Shown here: piece after piece, positions 50,518 to 59,594 of the stretch
Numbering within the stretch: the first letter of the stretch is position 1
Layout: every line of letters begins with the position of its first letter
Source of the DNA: Arthrobacter sp. APC 3897
GTDB taxonomy: Bacteria > Actinomycetota > Actinomycetes > Actinomycetales > Micrococcaceae
Assembly: GCF_030407495.1 (NCBI RefSeq)
Contig: NZ_JASDDG010000014.1
Coordinates: 1 to 64,000 of the forward strand
Direction of reading: 5' to 3'
DNA: 64,000 nt
The notes under the pieces: model-generated
Databases searched by the model: none
What the model was told of the DNA's origin: nothing
What the model saw: the letters and a program-made list of their open reading frames with translations, nothing else
Made by a program: the position numbers and the translations under genes

Positions 50518-51351
50518 TCAGTCCTTGCCGTGCAGCTGCCGGGCGGCGATGGCCTTGCGGCCGGTCTGGGTGAAGTGGGCGATGGTGGCCGCCGGATCGT
50601 TGTGCCGCACCAGGGCCTCGCCCACCAGGACGGCGTTGGCGCCGTCCGCAGCGTACTGCTCCACGTCGGCGGCGTCCCGGACTCCGGATTCGGCGATCAC
50701 GAGCGCTCCGGCGGGGATGCTGCCGGCCAGCGGCGCGAAGACAGAACGGTCAACGTCCAGGGTTTTCAGATTGCGTACGTTAACACCAATGATCCTGGCC
50801 CCAACGGCAACGGCGCGTTCAACTTCCTGCCGGGTATGCGTCTCCACCAGGGCGTTCATGCCCAGCTCGTGGGTGAGAGCCAGGAAATCCTTCAGCTGTG
50901 CATCGTCCAGGGCGGCCACGATGAGCAGCACCAGATCGGCGCCGTGTGCCCGGGCTTCCCAGATTTGGTACTCGTCAACGGTGAAGTCCTTGCGCAGCAG
51001 CGGAATCCGCACCGCCGCACGGACGGCATCGAAATCGGCCAGGGACCCGCCGAAACGGCGCTGTTCAGTGAGCACACTGATGACTGCGGCGCCGCCGCGT
51101 TCATAGTGTGCTGCCAGCGAGGCGGGGTCGGCGATGTCAGCGAGGGCACCCTTGGAGGGGCTGCTCCTTTTAACCTCGGCGATGACCCGGAGATCATCCC
51201 GGGTGTCCGAGTCGCCGCCCAGCGCCGCAAAGGCGTCCAGTGCGGGAGCCGCCGCACGGGCGCGCTCCCGCATCTGTTCCAGCGGAACAGCTTGCCGGCG
51301 GGCGTCAAGGTCCTCGGCGACGCCGGCAATGATGTCGTCCAGGACGCTCAT
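50518..51351 (-). CDS. trpC: Indole-3-glycerol-phosphate synthase
   Basis: A 277-residue barrel enzyme closing the indole ring from carboxyphenylaminodeoxyribulose phosphate. Motifs: [11 protein letters not shown] (catalytic Lys), [21 protein letters not shown] split around the second catalytic Lys, [11 protein letters not shown] and [11 protein letters not shown]. It starts at ATG 51351, 3 bp after the HGxxPAAW gene. Stand-alone TrpC (no TrpF fusion), as usual in actinobacteria. Confidence 0.97.
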   Translation of the reverse strand: MSVLDDIIAGVAEDLDARRQAVPLEQMRERARAAAPALDAFAALGGDSDTRDDLRVIAEVKRSSPSKGALADIADPASLAAHYERGGAAVISVLTEQRRFGGSLADFDAVRAAVRIPLLRKDFTVDEYQIWEARAHGADLVLLIVAALDDAQLKDFLALTHELGMNALVETHTRQEVERAVAVGARIIGVNVRNLKTLDVDRSVFAPLAGSIPAGALVIAESGVRDAADVEQYAADGANAVLVGEALVRHNDPAATIAHFTQTGRKAIAARQLHGKD

Positions 51352-51354
51352 TAT

Positions 51355-51648
51355 TTAGTGGCCGCTGTTGGAGAGCTTCGAGCCGCCTACACCGTAGCCG
51401 GCCTTCTTCATGATGAAGCCGACCACCAGGCCCAGGGCCATGACGCCCAGGCCGATGCAGAACCACAGCACGCTGGCGATGATGAAGCCCACGCTGGAGA
51501 TGCCGGCGCCGACGATCATGATCAGGACACAGGTCCAGGCCGCGGGGGTGTTGCCGTGGCCAATGGTTTCATCATGGATGCTGGCGTGGCGCTGGGCTTC
51601 ATTCTCGGGCTTGGTGTCAACGTTGCTGCGGGTGGCGTTTGAGCTCAT
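51355..51648 (-). CDS. HGxxPAAW-family small membrane protein
   Basis: A 97-residue protein with the diagnostic HGNTPAAW just before the first of two membrane helices, and a short glycine-rich tail. The family is conserved in the trp cluster of Micrococcales and relatives, with no known function. It lies 3 bp ahead of trpC in the operon. Confidence 0.92.
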   Translation of the reverse strand: MSSNATRSNVDTKPENEAQRHASIHDETIGHGNTPAAWTCVLIMIVGAGISSVGFIIASVLWFCIGLGVMALGLVVGFIMKKAGYGVGGSKLSNSGH

Positions 51649-51763
51649 GGTAAATCTCCTCTGTACGAATCAGTTTCCATTCTGCCATTGACTGGCGGAA
51701 ACTCGTTCACGTGTTGCGGTGCTTTGCCGGATCCGGCCGGTGCCGGTCCGTCGGGGTTTTGGT

Positions 51764-52426
51764 TCAGCGGTAATTCGTGGGGTCATCCCCGCGGGAGAGC
51801 CGGTCCCAGCTGTCGATGTCATCAACCGGTTCCGGCCCCCCGCCGTTGGTGTCTGCGGCGGGCGAACCGGTTCCCGGCGTCGTGCTTTCGGATCCGGAAG
51901 CGGCGGTTGCCGTACCGGCGGCCGCTACCGGTGCGTACCGGCGTGACGACGTCCAGCTGCGGCTGGCTGCGGCCAGCCAGGCGCCGGTAAGGGCAATGAG
52001 GACTCCTGACACGAGCGCCGCCCACGGCATGACCGTCAGGGTGACCTCGGTGCCGGCGGCCCCGCTGACACCGATGGCCTGGCCGATGGCTCCGGCAGCT
52101 CCCTGCGCGGGGTCGCTGATCACGGTCCAGCTGGCGGCGGCCACACCGACACCGGCGACCATCAGGATCACGCTGACGATCCAGCGGGCCACCGGACCGG
52201 CGATGGAGGCCGCCAGCCCTGCGGTAATGGCCACGACGGCGAAGGCGGTCACCGCCGTGGCGGCGTCGGATCCGGAAACGGCCAGGTCAGGGGTCTGGAC
52301 GGCCGTTGCGGGCAGTTGGACGTTCAGCCAGGTGCGCGTGGTGGTGGCAAAGGCTGCGATGCCGAAGAGCACCGCCGCCATGATGACGGTTCCCTTGCGC
52401 TGCCACCGTTTGGTGGGTGTGCTCAC
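51764..52426 (-). CDS. Tryptophan-biosynthesis-associated membrane protein (Trp_oprn_chp family)
   Basis: A 220-residue protein with four predicted helices: one near the N-terminus followed by the exported TRTWL segment, and three in the middle. A disordered Gly/Ser/Pro tail follows. The pattern and the position directly after trpE match the conserved hypothetical protein of actinobacterial trp operons (TIGR02234). Its GTG start overlaps the trpE stop (GTGA). Biochemical role unknown. Confidence 0.88.
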   Translation of the reverse strand: MSTPTKRWQRKGTVIMAAVLFGIAAFATTTRTWLNVQLPATAVQTPDLAVSGSDAATAVTAFAVVAITAGLAASIAGPVARWIVSVILMVAGVGVAAASWTVISDPAQGAAGAIGQAIGVSGAAGTEVTLTVMPWAALVSGVLIALTGAWLAAASRSWTSSRRYAPVAAAGTATAASGSESTTPGTGSPAADTNGGGPEPVDDIDSWDRLSRGDDPTNYR

Positions 52427-54015
52427 TGCGGTACTTCCTGCTCTGCGGATTGGGGGGTGGAGAAAACGGGTGATGCGGCAACGGTTTCCAGGCTCCGGGC
52501 GATCAGGGCCGCGCGCAGAGGTGCGGCTGCCTTGTTCACGGTTTCCTGGGCTTCGGCTTCCAAATCGGAGTCCGCAACGATGCCGCCGCCGGCCTGGACA
52601 TAGGCCTTGCCGCCGCGCAGCAGCGCGGAGCGGATGGCAATGGCCATGTCCATGTCACCGGCGAAGTCAAGGTAGCCCACCACGCCGCCGTAGATGCCGC
52701 GGCGGTGTGGTTCCAGCTCATCCAGCAGGCGCAGTGCGCGGGGCTTGGGCGCTCCGGAGAGGGTTCCGGCCGGGAATGTCGCGGCCAGGACGTCATAGGC
52801 GCTGCGCTGCGGTGAGAGTTCGCCGACGACGGTGGAGACCAGGTGCATGATGTGGCTGAACCGTTCCACCTCCATGAACTGGGTGACGTCCACGGAGCCG
52901 GGGACGCATACCTTGGAGAGGTCGTTGCGGGCCAGATCCACCAGCATGAGGTGTTCGGCGCGTTCCTTTTCGTCCGCCAGCAGTTCATCGGCCAGGGCAC
53001 GGTCCGCGTCGGTTCCTTTGCCGCGTGGGCGGGATCCGGCGATGGGATGCGTGATGACTTCGCTGCCGGTAACGGTCACCAGTGCCTCGGGCGAGGAACC
53101 GACGACGGCAAACGGGTTGCCGCGGGAGTCCTCGAAGTTAAACAGGTACATGTAGGGGCTGGGGTTGGTGTTGCGCAGCACCCGGTAGACGTCCAGCGGG
53201 TCCGCGGTGCAGTCCAGCTCGAAGCGGCGGGAAATGACCACCTGGAACACTTCACCGTCCACAATGGCTTCCTTGCCCCGCTGCACCGCCTTGGTGTAAT
53301 CGGGTTTGGGCCAGGATTCCTTGACGCCGTCGGTGAGCGTGGAGGTGTCCACGGTGCCGCCGTGCAGCACGGAGACCGGCTGCGGGGTGGGTTCAGCCAG
53401 CCGCTGCAGCATGGAGTTCACGCGGGCCACGGCGTCATGCCAGGCTTCGTCCACCCGCTCGTCGGAGCCGTCCATGTTGATGGCGTTGGCCACCAGCATC
53501 ACGGTGCCGTTGGAGTTGTCATGGATGGCCATGTCCGAGACCAGGTTCATGGCCAGTTCCGGCAGGTCCAGGTCATCAGCGGGAGGGTTCGGCAGTTTCT
53601 CCCAGTGCCTTACGGTTTCCCAGCCCACAAAACCCACCAGGCCTGAGGTGAACGGCGGCACGCCGTCCAGCCGCTCGGTCTGCAGCAGCTCGATGGTGCG
53701 GGCCACGGCTTCCACCGGGTTCCCGTCCAGCGGCACGCCGGCCGGCGGCTCGCCCAGCCAGTGGGTCCCGCCGTCGTGCGTGGTCAGCGTGGCGCGGGAG
53801 GCGGCACCGATAAACGAGTAACGGGACCAGACGCCGCCCGCGGCGGCGGATTCCATCAGGAAGGTTCCCGGGGCGCCGGCGGTGAGCTTGCGGTAGATGC
53901 CGATGGGCGTGTGGGCATCGGCCAGCACGCTTAGGTGCACCGGAACCACGCGGTGCTCAGCGGCAAGGGCCCGGAATTCCTCGAGGCCGGGACGGATAAC
54001 TCCTAGATCCTGCAT
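52423..54015 (-). CDS. trpE: Anthranilate synthase component I
   Basis: A 530-residue enzyme converting chorismate to anthranilate with a TrpG amidotransferase not encoded here. The C-terminal chorismate domain has the signatures HPIAGSRPRGKGTDADRA (listed in part), DLARNDLSKVC, TFPAGTLSGAPKPRA and IYGGVVGYLDF. The N-terminal LLES-type feedback site reads FLMESA. It starts at ATG 54015, 20 bp after hisI. No attenuator or leader peptide is visible in that short gap. Confidence 0.97.
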   Translation of the reverse strand: MQDLGVIRPGLEEFRALAAEHRVVPVHLSVLADAHTPIGIYRKLTAGAPGTFLMESAAAGGVWSRYSFIGAASRATLTTHDGGTHWLGEPPAGVPLDGNPVEAVARTIELLQTERLDGVPPFTSGLVGFVGWETVRHWEKLPNPPADDLDLPELAMNLVSDMAIHDNSNGTVMLVANAINMDGSDERVDEAWHDAVARVNSMLQRLAEPTPQPVSVLHGGTVDTSTLTDGVKESWPKPDYTKAVQRGKEAIVDGEVFQVVISRRFELDCTADPLDVYRVLRNTNPSPYMYLFNFEDSRGNPFAVVGSSPEALVTVTGSEVITHPIAGSRPRGKGTDADRALADELLADEKERAEHLMLVDLARNDLSKVCVPGSVDVTQFMEVERFSHIMHLVSTVVGELSPQRSAYDVLAATFPAGTLSGAPKPRALRLLDELEPHRRGIYGGVVGYLDFAGDMDMAIAIRSALLRGGKAYVQAGGGIVADSDLEAEAQETVNKAAAPLRAALIARSLETVAASPVFSTPQSAEQEVPQ

Positions 54016-54035
54016 GTGTCTGGTTTCTTTCCGGG

Positions 54036-54440
54036 TCAGCTGGCGGCGTCGGTTGCGGCCAGAACGGGAAGCTCCCGGCCGTCAAAGCAGGTGTGCGTTC
54101 CGGTGTGGCACGCGGCCCCCACCTGGTCCACCCGGACCAGAAGGGCATCGCCGTCGCAGTCCAGGGCCACTGATTTGACCCACTGGACGTGCCCGGAGGT
54201 ATCGCCCTTGCGCCAGTATTCCTGCCGTGAGCGGGACCAGAAGGTCACCCGGCCCGTGGTCAGGGTGCGGTGCAGCGCTTCGTCATCCATCCAGCCGAGC
54301 ATCAGGACCTCGCCGGTGTCATGCTGCTGAACGACGGCGGCCACCAGACCCGCGTCATCGCGCTTCAGGGCGGCGCTGATTGCAGGGTCCAGACCGGGTG
54401 CCGGCGGGAATTCGGAGGAAGAGTTTTGAGGAGACATCAC
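54036..54440 (-). CDS. hisI: Phosphoribosyl-AMP cyclohydrolase
   Basis: A 134-residue zinc enzyme opening the purine ring of PR-AMP in histidine synthesis. It has [31 protein letters not shown], and the metal-binding [15 protein letters not shown] and [10 protein letters not shown]. It starts at GTG 54440 or ATG 54437; neither has a ribosome site, but TAGAAT is 4-7 nt upstream, so it is probably leaderless. It heads the hisI-trpE-trpC-trpB-trpA-lgt transcript, a typical actinobacterial arrangement. Confidence 0.96.
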   Translation of the reverse strand: MMSPQNSSSEFPPAPGLDPAISAALKRDDAGLVAAVVQQHDTGEVLMLGWMDDEALHRTLTTGRVTFWSRSRQEYWRKGDTSGHVQWVKSVALDCDGDALLVRVDQVGAACHTGTHTCFDGRELPVLAATDAAS

Positions 54441-54526
54441 ATCGATTCTAGTGTGTTTGGCCGCAGCCCACTCTCCGGGCCCGTCGCCCGCGCCAAAAAG
54501 CGCTTAACGTGCTAGTTTCAGCAGTG
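54441..54526. promoter_or_regulatory. Divergent leaderless-type promoters (hisI / TIGR03085 gene)
   Basis: An 86-bp gap. Minus strand: TAGAAT lies 4 nt before GTG 54440. Plus strand: TAGTTT (54513-54518) lies 5-8 nt before GTG 54524 / ATG 54527. Neither start has a Shine-Dalgarno sequence. Confidence 0.4.
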
Positions 54527-55171
54527 ATGCGATACGTACAACCTTCCCGTGAAGTCCTGGCCGAAACGTTGCTTGCGGCCGGTCCTCAAGCGCCCACTTT
54601 GTGCGAAGGCTGGCAGACCAAGGACCTGGCCGCCCATCTGTATTTAAGGGAGCACAAGCCTGCCGCAGCCCTGGGGTTCTTTCTGAAGCCCTTCGCCGCC
54701 AAGACGGACAGGGCCATGGAGGAAACGGCGGCCAAGTCCTCCACCACGGAGGGGTACGCGAAACTGGTCCGTGCTTTCCGCGCCGGCCCCCCGCGCCTGT
54801 CCCCCATGCATCTGAAGGCCGTGGACAACAGCGCCAACCTCGTGGAGTACTTCATCCATACCGAAGACGTGCGCCGCGCCGGAGACCGCTGGGCTCCGCG
54901 TGCCCTGGATGAAGGCTATTCGGATGCGCTGTGGGCGGAACTGATCAAGCGTGCAGCCCTGCTGTACCGCGGCGTGGACCTCGGCATTGTGCTGGTCCGC
55001 CCGGACGGGCCCCGTCACGTCGCCAAGCGCGCTCCCGTCTCGGTGGCCATCATCGGTGAACCGAGTGAACTGCTGATGCACGCCCATGGCCGCACCAAGC
55101 AGGCCCTGGTGATGTTCGAGGGCCAGCCGGACGCCGTCGCACTGCTGGAAAGCGCCGACATCGGGATCTAG
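54527..55171 (+). CDS. TIGR03085-type (maleylpyruvate isomerase N-terminal/DinB-like) protein
   Basis: A 214-residue protein with the DinB-type four-helix metal-binding domain: APTLCEGWQTKDLAAHLYLRE and, later, NLVEYFIHTEDVRRA (His ligands). A C-terminal SCP-like beta domain ends HAHGRTKQALVMFEG. The family is TIGR03085, common in actinobacteria, with probable mycothiol-related or unknown function. I use ATG 54527 (MRYVQPSREVL), matching family starts. GTG 54509 would overlap the -10-like box. Confidence 0.87.
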   Translation: MRYVQPSREVLAETLLAAGPQAPTLCEGWQTKDLAAHLYLREHKPAAALGFFLKPFAAKTDRAMEETAAKSSTTEGYAKLVRAFRAGPPRLSPMHLKAVDNSANLVEYFIHTEDVRRAGDRWAPRALDEGYSDALWAELIKRAALLYRGVDLGIVLVRPDGPRHVAKRAPVSVAIIGEPSELLMHAHGRTKQALVMFEGQPDAVALLESADIGI

Positions 55172-55243
55172 CTGGCAGTGCTGATGCCACCCTCGGGGGT
55201 GGGTGATCGGATCGGGTGCCTCCATGCGGGTTTGCTTCGCGCG

Positions 55244-55295
55244 CCGCCAAACGGCGGGCACGCAAAAGGGCGCCCCGCCAAACGGCGGAGCGCCC
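55244..55295. terminator. Twin hairpins with the same CCGCC-AAAC-GGCGG core
   Basis: Two adjacent hairpins share the core CCGCC-AAAC-GGCGG: GCCGCC-AAAC-GGCGGGC (55243-55259) and the longer GGGCGC-C-CCGCC / GGCGG-A-GCGCCC (55268-55295). They lie between the convergent TIGR03085 and ADH genes and probably act as terminators for both directions. Confidence 0.6.
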
Positions 55296-55316
55296 TGAGG
55301 ATACTCGGGCTGAACC

Positions 55317-56357
55317 TTAGATGGTTGCCGCATCGATAACGAAGCGGTAACGCACGTCAGACTTCAGCACGCGCTCGTAAGCCGTGTTGATCTCTGCGGC
55401 GTCGATCAGTTCAATCTCCGGAGCAATGTTGTGCTCGGCGCAGAAGTCGAGCATCTCCTGGGTTTCAGCGATGCTGCCGATGCCCGAGGAAGCAAAGGAG
55501 CGGCGGTTTCCCATGAGGGCAAACACGGAGATCGGCAGCGGTTCGGGCGGGGCACCTACGTTCACGATGGTGCCGTCCAGACGGAGCAGCGACAGGTACT
55601 GCTGCATGTCCACCGGTGCGCTGACCGTGTTGATGATCAGGTCGAACGTGTTGGCCAGCTTTTCGAAGGTGCCGGCGTCGCTTGTGGCGTAGTAGTGCTC
55701 GGCGCCGAACCGCAGGCCGTCATCCTGCTTGTTCAGCGACTGCGACAGCACAGTCACCTCGGCACCCATGGCCGCGGCAATCTTCACGGCCATGTGGCCG
55801 AGTCCGCCCATGCCAACCACAGCAACCTTCTTACCCGGGCCGGCGTTCCAGTGTGCCAGGGGTGAGTAGGTGGTGATGCCGGCGCACAGCAGCGGGGCGG
55901 CAGCCTCGTAGGGGATGCTCTCCGGCACGCTCAGGACAAAGTCCTCAACGACGACGATGGACGTGGAGTACCCGCCCTGGGTGATGGTCCCGTCGCGGTC
56001 CACCGCGGTGTAGGTTCCGGTGTTGCCCTTGAGGCAGTAATTCTCCATTCCGGCCTTGCAGTTCTCGCACTCGCGGCAGGAGTTGACCATGCAGCCAACA
56101 CCAACGCGGTCGCCTACCTTGTGGCGGGTTACCTCGGAGCCAATTTCGGCGACGGTGCCCACAATCTCGTGGCCCACCACCTGCGGGTACTTGATCTGGC
56201 CCCATTCTCCGCGGACAGTGTGGATGTCCGAGTGGCAGACACCGGCGTAAGCGATATCAATGCGGACATCATGGGAGCCGACATCGCGCCGTTCAATGGT
56301 TGTGGGAACCAGATCATCGGTGGGCGAGGTGGCAGCGTAAGCACGTGCGGTAGTCAT
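55317..56357 (-). CDS. Zinc-dependent NAD(P) alcohol dehydrogenase (cinnamyl-ADH/YahK-like)
   Basis: A 346-residue medium-chain dehydrogenase. Catalytic zinc: Cys in AGVCHSDIH, His in VGHEIVG, Cys in LLCAGITTY. Structural zinc: [15 protein letters not shown]. Cofactor motif [20 protein letters not shown]. The set matches broad-range aldehyde reductases of the YahK/CAD group, which usually use NADPH. The start ATG 56357 has TTTTGGAG upstream. Two inverted repeats (56380-56397, 56412-56453) lie in its upstream region. Confidence 0.94.
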   Translation of the reverse strand: MTTARAYAATSPTDDLVPTTIERRDVGSHDVRIDIAYAGVCHSDIHTVRGEWGQIKYPQVVGHEIVGTVAEIGSEVTRHKVGDRVGVGCMVNSCRECENCKAGMENYCLKGNTGTYTAVDRDGTITQGGYSTSIVVVEDFVLSVPESIPYEAAAPLLCAGITTYSPLAHWNAGPGKKVAVVGMGGLGHMAVKIAAAMGAEVTVLSQSLNKQDDGLRFGAEHYYATSDAGTFEKLANTFDLIINTVSAPVDMQQYLSLLRLDGTIVNVGAPPEPLPISVFALMGNRRSFASSGIGSIAETQEMLDFCAEHNIAPEIELIDAAEINTAYERVLKSDVRYRFVIDAATI

Positions 56358-56379
56358 ACTTCTCCAAAACTCTGGGGGA

Positions 56380-56453
56380 AAGTGCCGTAGGGCACTTAGG
56401 GCACAAGTCCGCTGCGCCGTCTTTTATTTCCGGATCAGCCATAGACGGCGCAG
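56380..56453. promoter_or_regulatory. Two inverted repeats upstream of the zinc ADH
   Basis: AAGTGCC-GTAG-GGCACTT (56380-56397) has perfect 7-bp arms, 23 bp before the ATG. CTGCGCCGTCT / AGACGGCGCAG (56412-56422 and 56443-56453) has perfect 11-bp arms around a 20-nt AT-rich loop. They may be operators or 5'-leader hairpins. Confidence 0.45.
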
Positions 56454-56488
56454 AAGATTTCCGAACAAGGCTTGGCAGCCTCCCGAAG

Positions 56489-56508
56489 GCCGCCGCCCAG
56501 TTGGCGGC
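56489..56508 (-). terminator. Probable terminator after hisF
   Basis: GCCGCC (56489-56494) pairs with GGCGGC (56503-56508) across an 8-nt loop, 19 bp past the hisF stop on the minus strand. There is no T-run, so the call is tentative. Confidence 0.4.
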
Positions 56509-56526
56509 AGCCCCGGGAAGTCTGGG

Positions 56527-57297
56527 TTAGCGGACCGGATACCCGGCGTCGCGGATGGCCTGCTTGACCTGCTGGATGGCGTCATCCGGGCCGAAGTGGA
56601 ACACCGAAGCGGCCAGGACGGCGTCAGCGCCGGCAATCACGGCGGCCGGGAAGTGCTCCGGCTTGCCGGCTCCGCCGGAGGCGATCAGCGGAACCTTCAC
56701 GGCAGCCCGGACGGCCTGGATCATCTCGATGTCAAAACCCTCGCGGGTGCCGTCTGCGTCGATGGAGTTCAGCAGGATCTCCCCCACGCCGCGGTCCGCT
56801 GCTTCGCGGGCCCAGGCGACGGCGTCGATCCCGGTTCCCCGGCGCCCGCCGTGGGTGGTGATTTCAAAGCCCGACGGCGTGGCGCCGTCGTGCGTCCGCC
56901 TCGCGTCCACGGAGAGCACCAGCACCTGGGAGCCGAAGTGGCGGGTGATTTCGTCGATGACGTCCGGGCGGGCCACGGCGGCGGAGTTGATGGACGCCTT
57001 GTCCGCGCCGGAGCGCAGCAGCTTGTCCACGTCCGCGATGCCGCGCACTCCCCCGCCGACGGTCAGCGGGATGAACACTTCCTCGGCGGTGCGGGAGACG
57101 ACGTCGAACACGTTGTCCCGGTTGCCCGAGGATGCCGTGACATCCAGGAAGGTCAGTTCGTCGGCGCCGGCCTTGTCATACCGGTGGGCAAGCTCCACCG
57201 GGTCCCCGGCGTCGCGCAGTCCCTCGAAGTTGATGCCTTTGACCACGCGGCCTGCATCAACATCCAGGCACGGGATGACGCGGATGGCAACACTCAT
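56527..57297 (-). CDS. hisF: Imidazole glycerol phosphate synthase, cyclase subunit
   Basis: A 256-residue TIM barrel that, with the HisH glutaminase, makes IGP and AICAR. It has [17 protein letters not shown] (catalytic Asp), the second catalytic Asp in NSIDADGT, phosphate loops VGGGVRGI and IASGGAG, and [13 protein letters not shown]-like central loop (read as [13 protein letters not shown]). The start is ATG 57297. It follows hisG by 11 bp. hisH is not in the window. Confidence 0.97.
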   Translation of the reverse strand: MSVAIRVIPCLDVDAGRVVKGINFEGLRDAGDPVELAHRYDKAGADELTFLDVTASSGNRDNVFDVVSRTAEEVFIPLTVGGGVRGIADVDKLLRSGADKASINSAAVARPDVIDEITRHFGSQVLVLSVDARRTHDGATPSGFEITTHGGRRGTGIDAVAWAREAADRGVGEILLNSIDADGTREGFDIEMIQAVRAAVKVPLIASGGAGKPEHFPAAVIAGADAVLAASVFHFGPDDAIQQVKQAIRDAGYPVR

Positions 57298-57308
57298 GGC
57301 GGGCTCCC

Positions 57309-58154
57309 CTAGATCCGGCAGGCGTGGATGGTGCTGACGAGGATGGCGCGGGCGCCGATGTCGTACAGCTCGTCCATGATCCGGTTGGTGTCGGTGCGCT
57401 TGACCATGGAGCGCACGGCCACCCAGTCGGAGTCCCGCAGCGGCGAGACGGTGGGCGATTCCAGGCCGGGGGTGCGGGCGGCGGCTTCTTCGAGCAGGTC
57501 GCGGCGCACGTCGTAGTCCATCATCACGTACTGGCGTGCCACCAGGACGCCGCGCAGGCGGCGGATCAGCACATCCAGGCCGGCGGGGTGCTCGGCGTTT
57601 TTGCGGCCGATCAGGACGGCCTCGGACTTCAGGATCGGCTCTCCGAAAATCTCCATCCCCGCGGCGCGGAGGGTGGTGCCGGTTTCGACGACGTCGGCAA
57701 TCGCGTCCGCGACGCCGAGGCGCACGGAGGATTCCACGGCGCCGTCGAGGCGGACCACGGAGGCGGTGATGCCGCGTTCGGCCAGGTAGGCGCGCAGCAG
57801 GCCGTCGTAGCTGGTGGCCACGCGCTTGCCTTCGAGCTGCTCAATGGAGGTGAAGTCCCCCACCGGGCCGGCGAAGCGGAAGGTGGAGGCGCCGAAGCCG
57901 AGGCTCATCAGTTCCTCGGCGTCCACCTGGGCGTCCAGGAACAGGTCGCGGCCGGTGAGGCCGACGTCGAGCGTTCCGGCGCCGACGTACACGGCGATGT
58001 CGCGGGGGCGGAGGAAGAAGAACTCAACCTCGTTATCGGGGTCCACCATGACCAGTTCGCGGGAATCGCGGCGCTGGCGGTAGCCCGCCTCGTTGAGCAT
58101 GGCGGAGGCGGATTCGGACAGGGCACCCTTGTTGGGTACGGCTACGCGGAGCAT
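57309..58154 (-). CDS. hisG: ATP phosphoribosyltransferase (long form)
   Basis: A 281-residue enzyme catalysing the first step of histidine synthesis. It has [14 protein letters not shown] at the start, [17 protein letters not shown], the PRPP-binding region [18 protein letters not shown] and a C-terminal ACT-like domain that binds histidine for feedback inhibition. That domain makes it the long form, independent of HisZ. ATG 58154 matches the family start; the frame is open further, but upstream residues are unrelated. Confidence 0.97.
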   Translation of the reverse strand: MLRVAVPNKGALSESASAMLNEAGYRQRRDSRELVMVDPDNEVEFFFLRPRDIAVYVGAGTLDVGLTGRDLFLDAQVDAEELMSLGFGASTFRFAGPVGDFTSIEQLEGKRVATSYDGLLRAYLAERGITASVVRLDGAVESSVRLGVADAIADVVETGTTLRAAGMEIFGEPILKSEAVLIGRKNAEHPAGLDVLIRRLRGVLVARQYVMMDYDVRRDLLEEAAARTPGLESPTVSPLRDSDWVAVRSMVKRTDTNRIMDELYDIGARAILVSTIHACRI

Positions 58155-58253
58155 GGTTGCATCTTTCGCTGGAAGTTTTGTCGCTGCAATGTGGTGCTGC
58201 AAAGGGAGTTGTTCGACCGGCGGGCCACACACTGACGCTTGGTCAGCGCGCGG

Positions 58254-58517
58254 CTAGAGATGCTTGTAGACGTCCTGCAGGGTCAGGCCTTTGGCGAGCA
58301 TCAGGACCTGGAGATGGTAGAGCAGCTGAGAGATTTCTTCGGCGCATTCGGCATCAGATTCGTATTCGGCGGCCATCCATACTTCGGCGGCCTCCTCAAC
58401 AACCTTCTTACCGATGCCATGCACGCCCGACTCGAATTCGGCCACGGTGCGTGACCCGGCGGGGCGCTCCTGAACTTTCTGACTCAGCTCGGCAAAGAGG
58501 TCTTCGAAGGTTTTCAC
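58254..58517 (-). CDS. hisE: Phosphoribosyl-ATP pyrophosphohydrolase
   Basis: An 87-residue MazG-like all-helical enzyme hydrolysing PR-ATP to PR-AMP. Metal-binding helices: [20 protein letters not shown] and [19 protein letters not shown] (given by block). The start GTG 58517 ([11 protein letters not shown]) has no ribosome site, with TACCCT 7 nt upstream, so it is probably leaderless. First gene of the hisE-hisG-hisF unit. hisI is separate, ahead of trpE. Confidence 0.96.
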   Translation of the reverse strand: MKTFEDLFAELSQKVQERPAGSRTVAEFESGVHGIGKKVVEEAAEVWMAAEYESDAECAEEISQLLYHLQVLMLAKGLTLQDVYKHL

Positions 58518-58637
58518 AGTGATAAGGGTACGCTGTGCCGCCGCTTGTGACGGAATCGCAGGGCGGGGTGTGACGGGCTGAAGTTGACCCGCGCCGAGAC
58601 CCGCAGCGAATGCACAGCCAACAGCTAGGAGCTGAAC

Positions 58638-59594
58638 TCACATTCGCCTCAAGATCTCCCACCTGCCGAACTTGTAGGATTTGGAATACCCACTGTCCAC
58701 TGACGGACTCTCCAAGTCAGCAACCAGGAGATCACATGCCTCAATTTGGGCACGTAGTAGAACCTGACTTTTGGCGATTTGCAACAGTGCGTTTTTCGAA
58801 TCAATTAGATAGGTTAACGCAACCAGAAAAGCCAATATGAAAAAAATAAATGTTGTCAGCGATCCCTCTAGGCACAGGCTCAGAATTATTGCAATTATTA
58901 GAAATGCCACGAGGCTAATACTGATCACGACACGGAAGCGTCCAAGCATCAACCCATGCCAAAATAATATGTACTTGAACCATGAACCAAGACTAAGCCT
59001 GTTCGTCCGTTTTACGACGATCAATTCGTCTCGAAGGCCCAAGTCATTGTGATCATATAATTCCTCGTAACGCTCCTTGAAACGATCATTCAATCTCCTT
59101 GTGCTGCGAAGCGCTAGGTTTTCCGCCTTTATCCGATCAAGTTGACCCTTCAAATCACTCAATCTTGCGCTATCCCGACGCACCCCTTCCTGACTAAGTT
59201 GGCTCAGTTCGAACCGTACATCGGCCGGGCCGAGCAGGACCTCACGGTCGTGACTTCTGGCAACTAATATCACCAGAATCTCGAACACTATGATGACTCC
59301 GCCGGCCGCCAATATGCCAGGATTCAGATCACTCTTGGACCCAACATCCGCGAACTCCAATGCCCAACTCGCAGCTAAGCTCATAGCGTATCCTGCGGTG
59401 ATACTTATGATGCCGATAAGGACCACGCTGTAGTAGAAAGAGGCGCTTCTCTCCCGTGTCGACCGTGACCGCCCCCGCACGTCCTTTATCGCTTGAGTAT
59501 CCAATTTCCGGCCGGCGACACTGGCTAAAAGCAGGACTTGCACAAGCACAATCAGCATCAACATGAACCCGATGGCCGGAAAATTGCCTATCAT
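58638..59594 (-). CDS. Unrecognised membrane protein with central coiled coil; AT-rich gene
   Basis: A 318-residue protein I cannot assign. About three hydrophobic helices lie in the first third (residues 6-26, 54-76, 93-112). A charged coiled coil follows (about 128-170: LSDLKGQLDRIKAENLALR), then two closely spaced helices (about 222-262) and a cytoplasmic tail rich in Leu and Ala. Base composition is clearly lower in GC than the his genes next to it, with ATA and TTA codons otherwise scarce here, suggesting acquisition by transfer. The start is ATG 59594 with GGAGAG upstream. It has no partner gene; the flanks are a 120-bp gap to hisE and an open 0.6-kb stretch. Confidence 0.72.
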   Translation of the reverse strand: MIGNFPAIGFMLMLIVLVQVLLLASVAGRKLDTQAIKDVRGRSRSTRERSASFYYSVVLIGIISITAGYAMSLAASWALEFADVGSKSDLNPGILAAGGVIIVFEILVILVARSHDREVLLGPADVRFELSQLSQEGVRRDSARLSDLKGQLDRIKAENLALRSTRRLNDRFKERYEELYDHNDLGLRDELIVVKRTNRLSLGSWFKYILFWHGLMLGRFRVVISISLVAFLIIAIILSLCLEGSLTTFIFFILAFLVALTYLIDSKNALLQIAKSQVLLRAQIEACDLLVADLESPSVDSGYSKSYKFGRWEILRRM

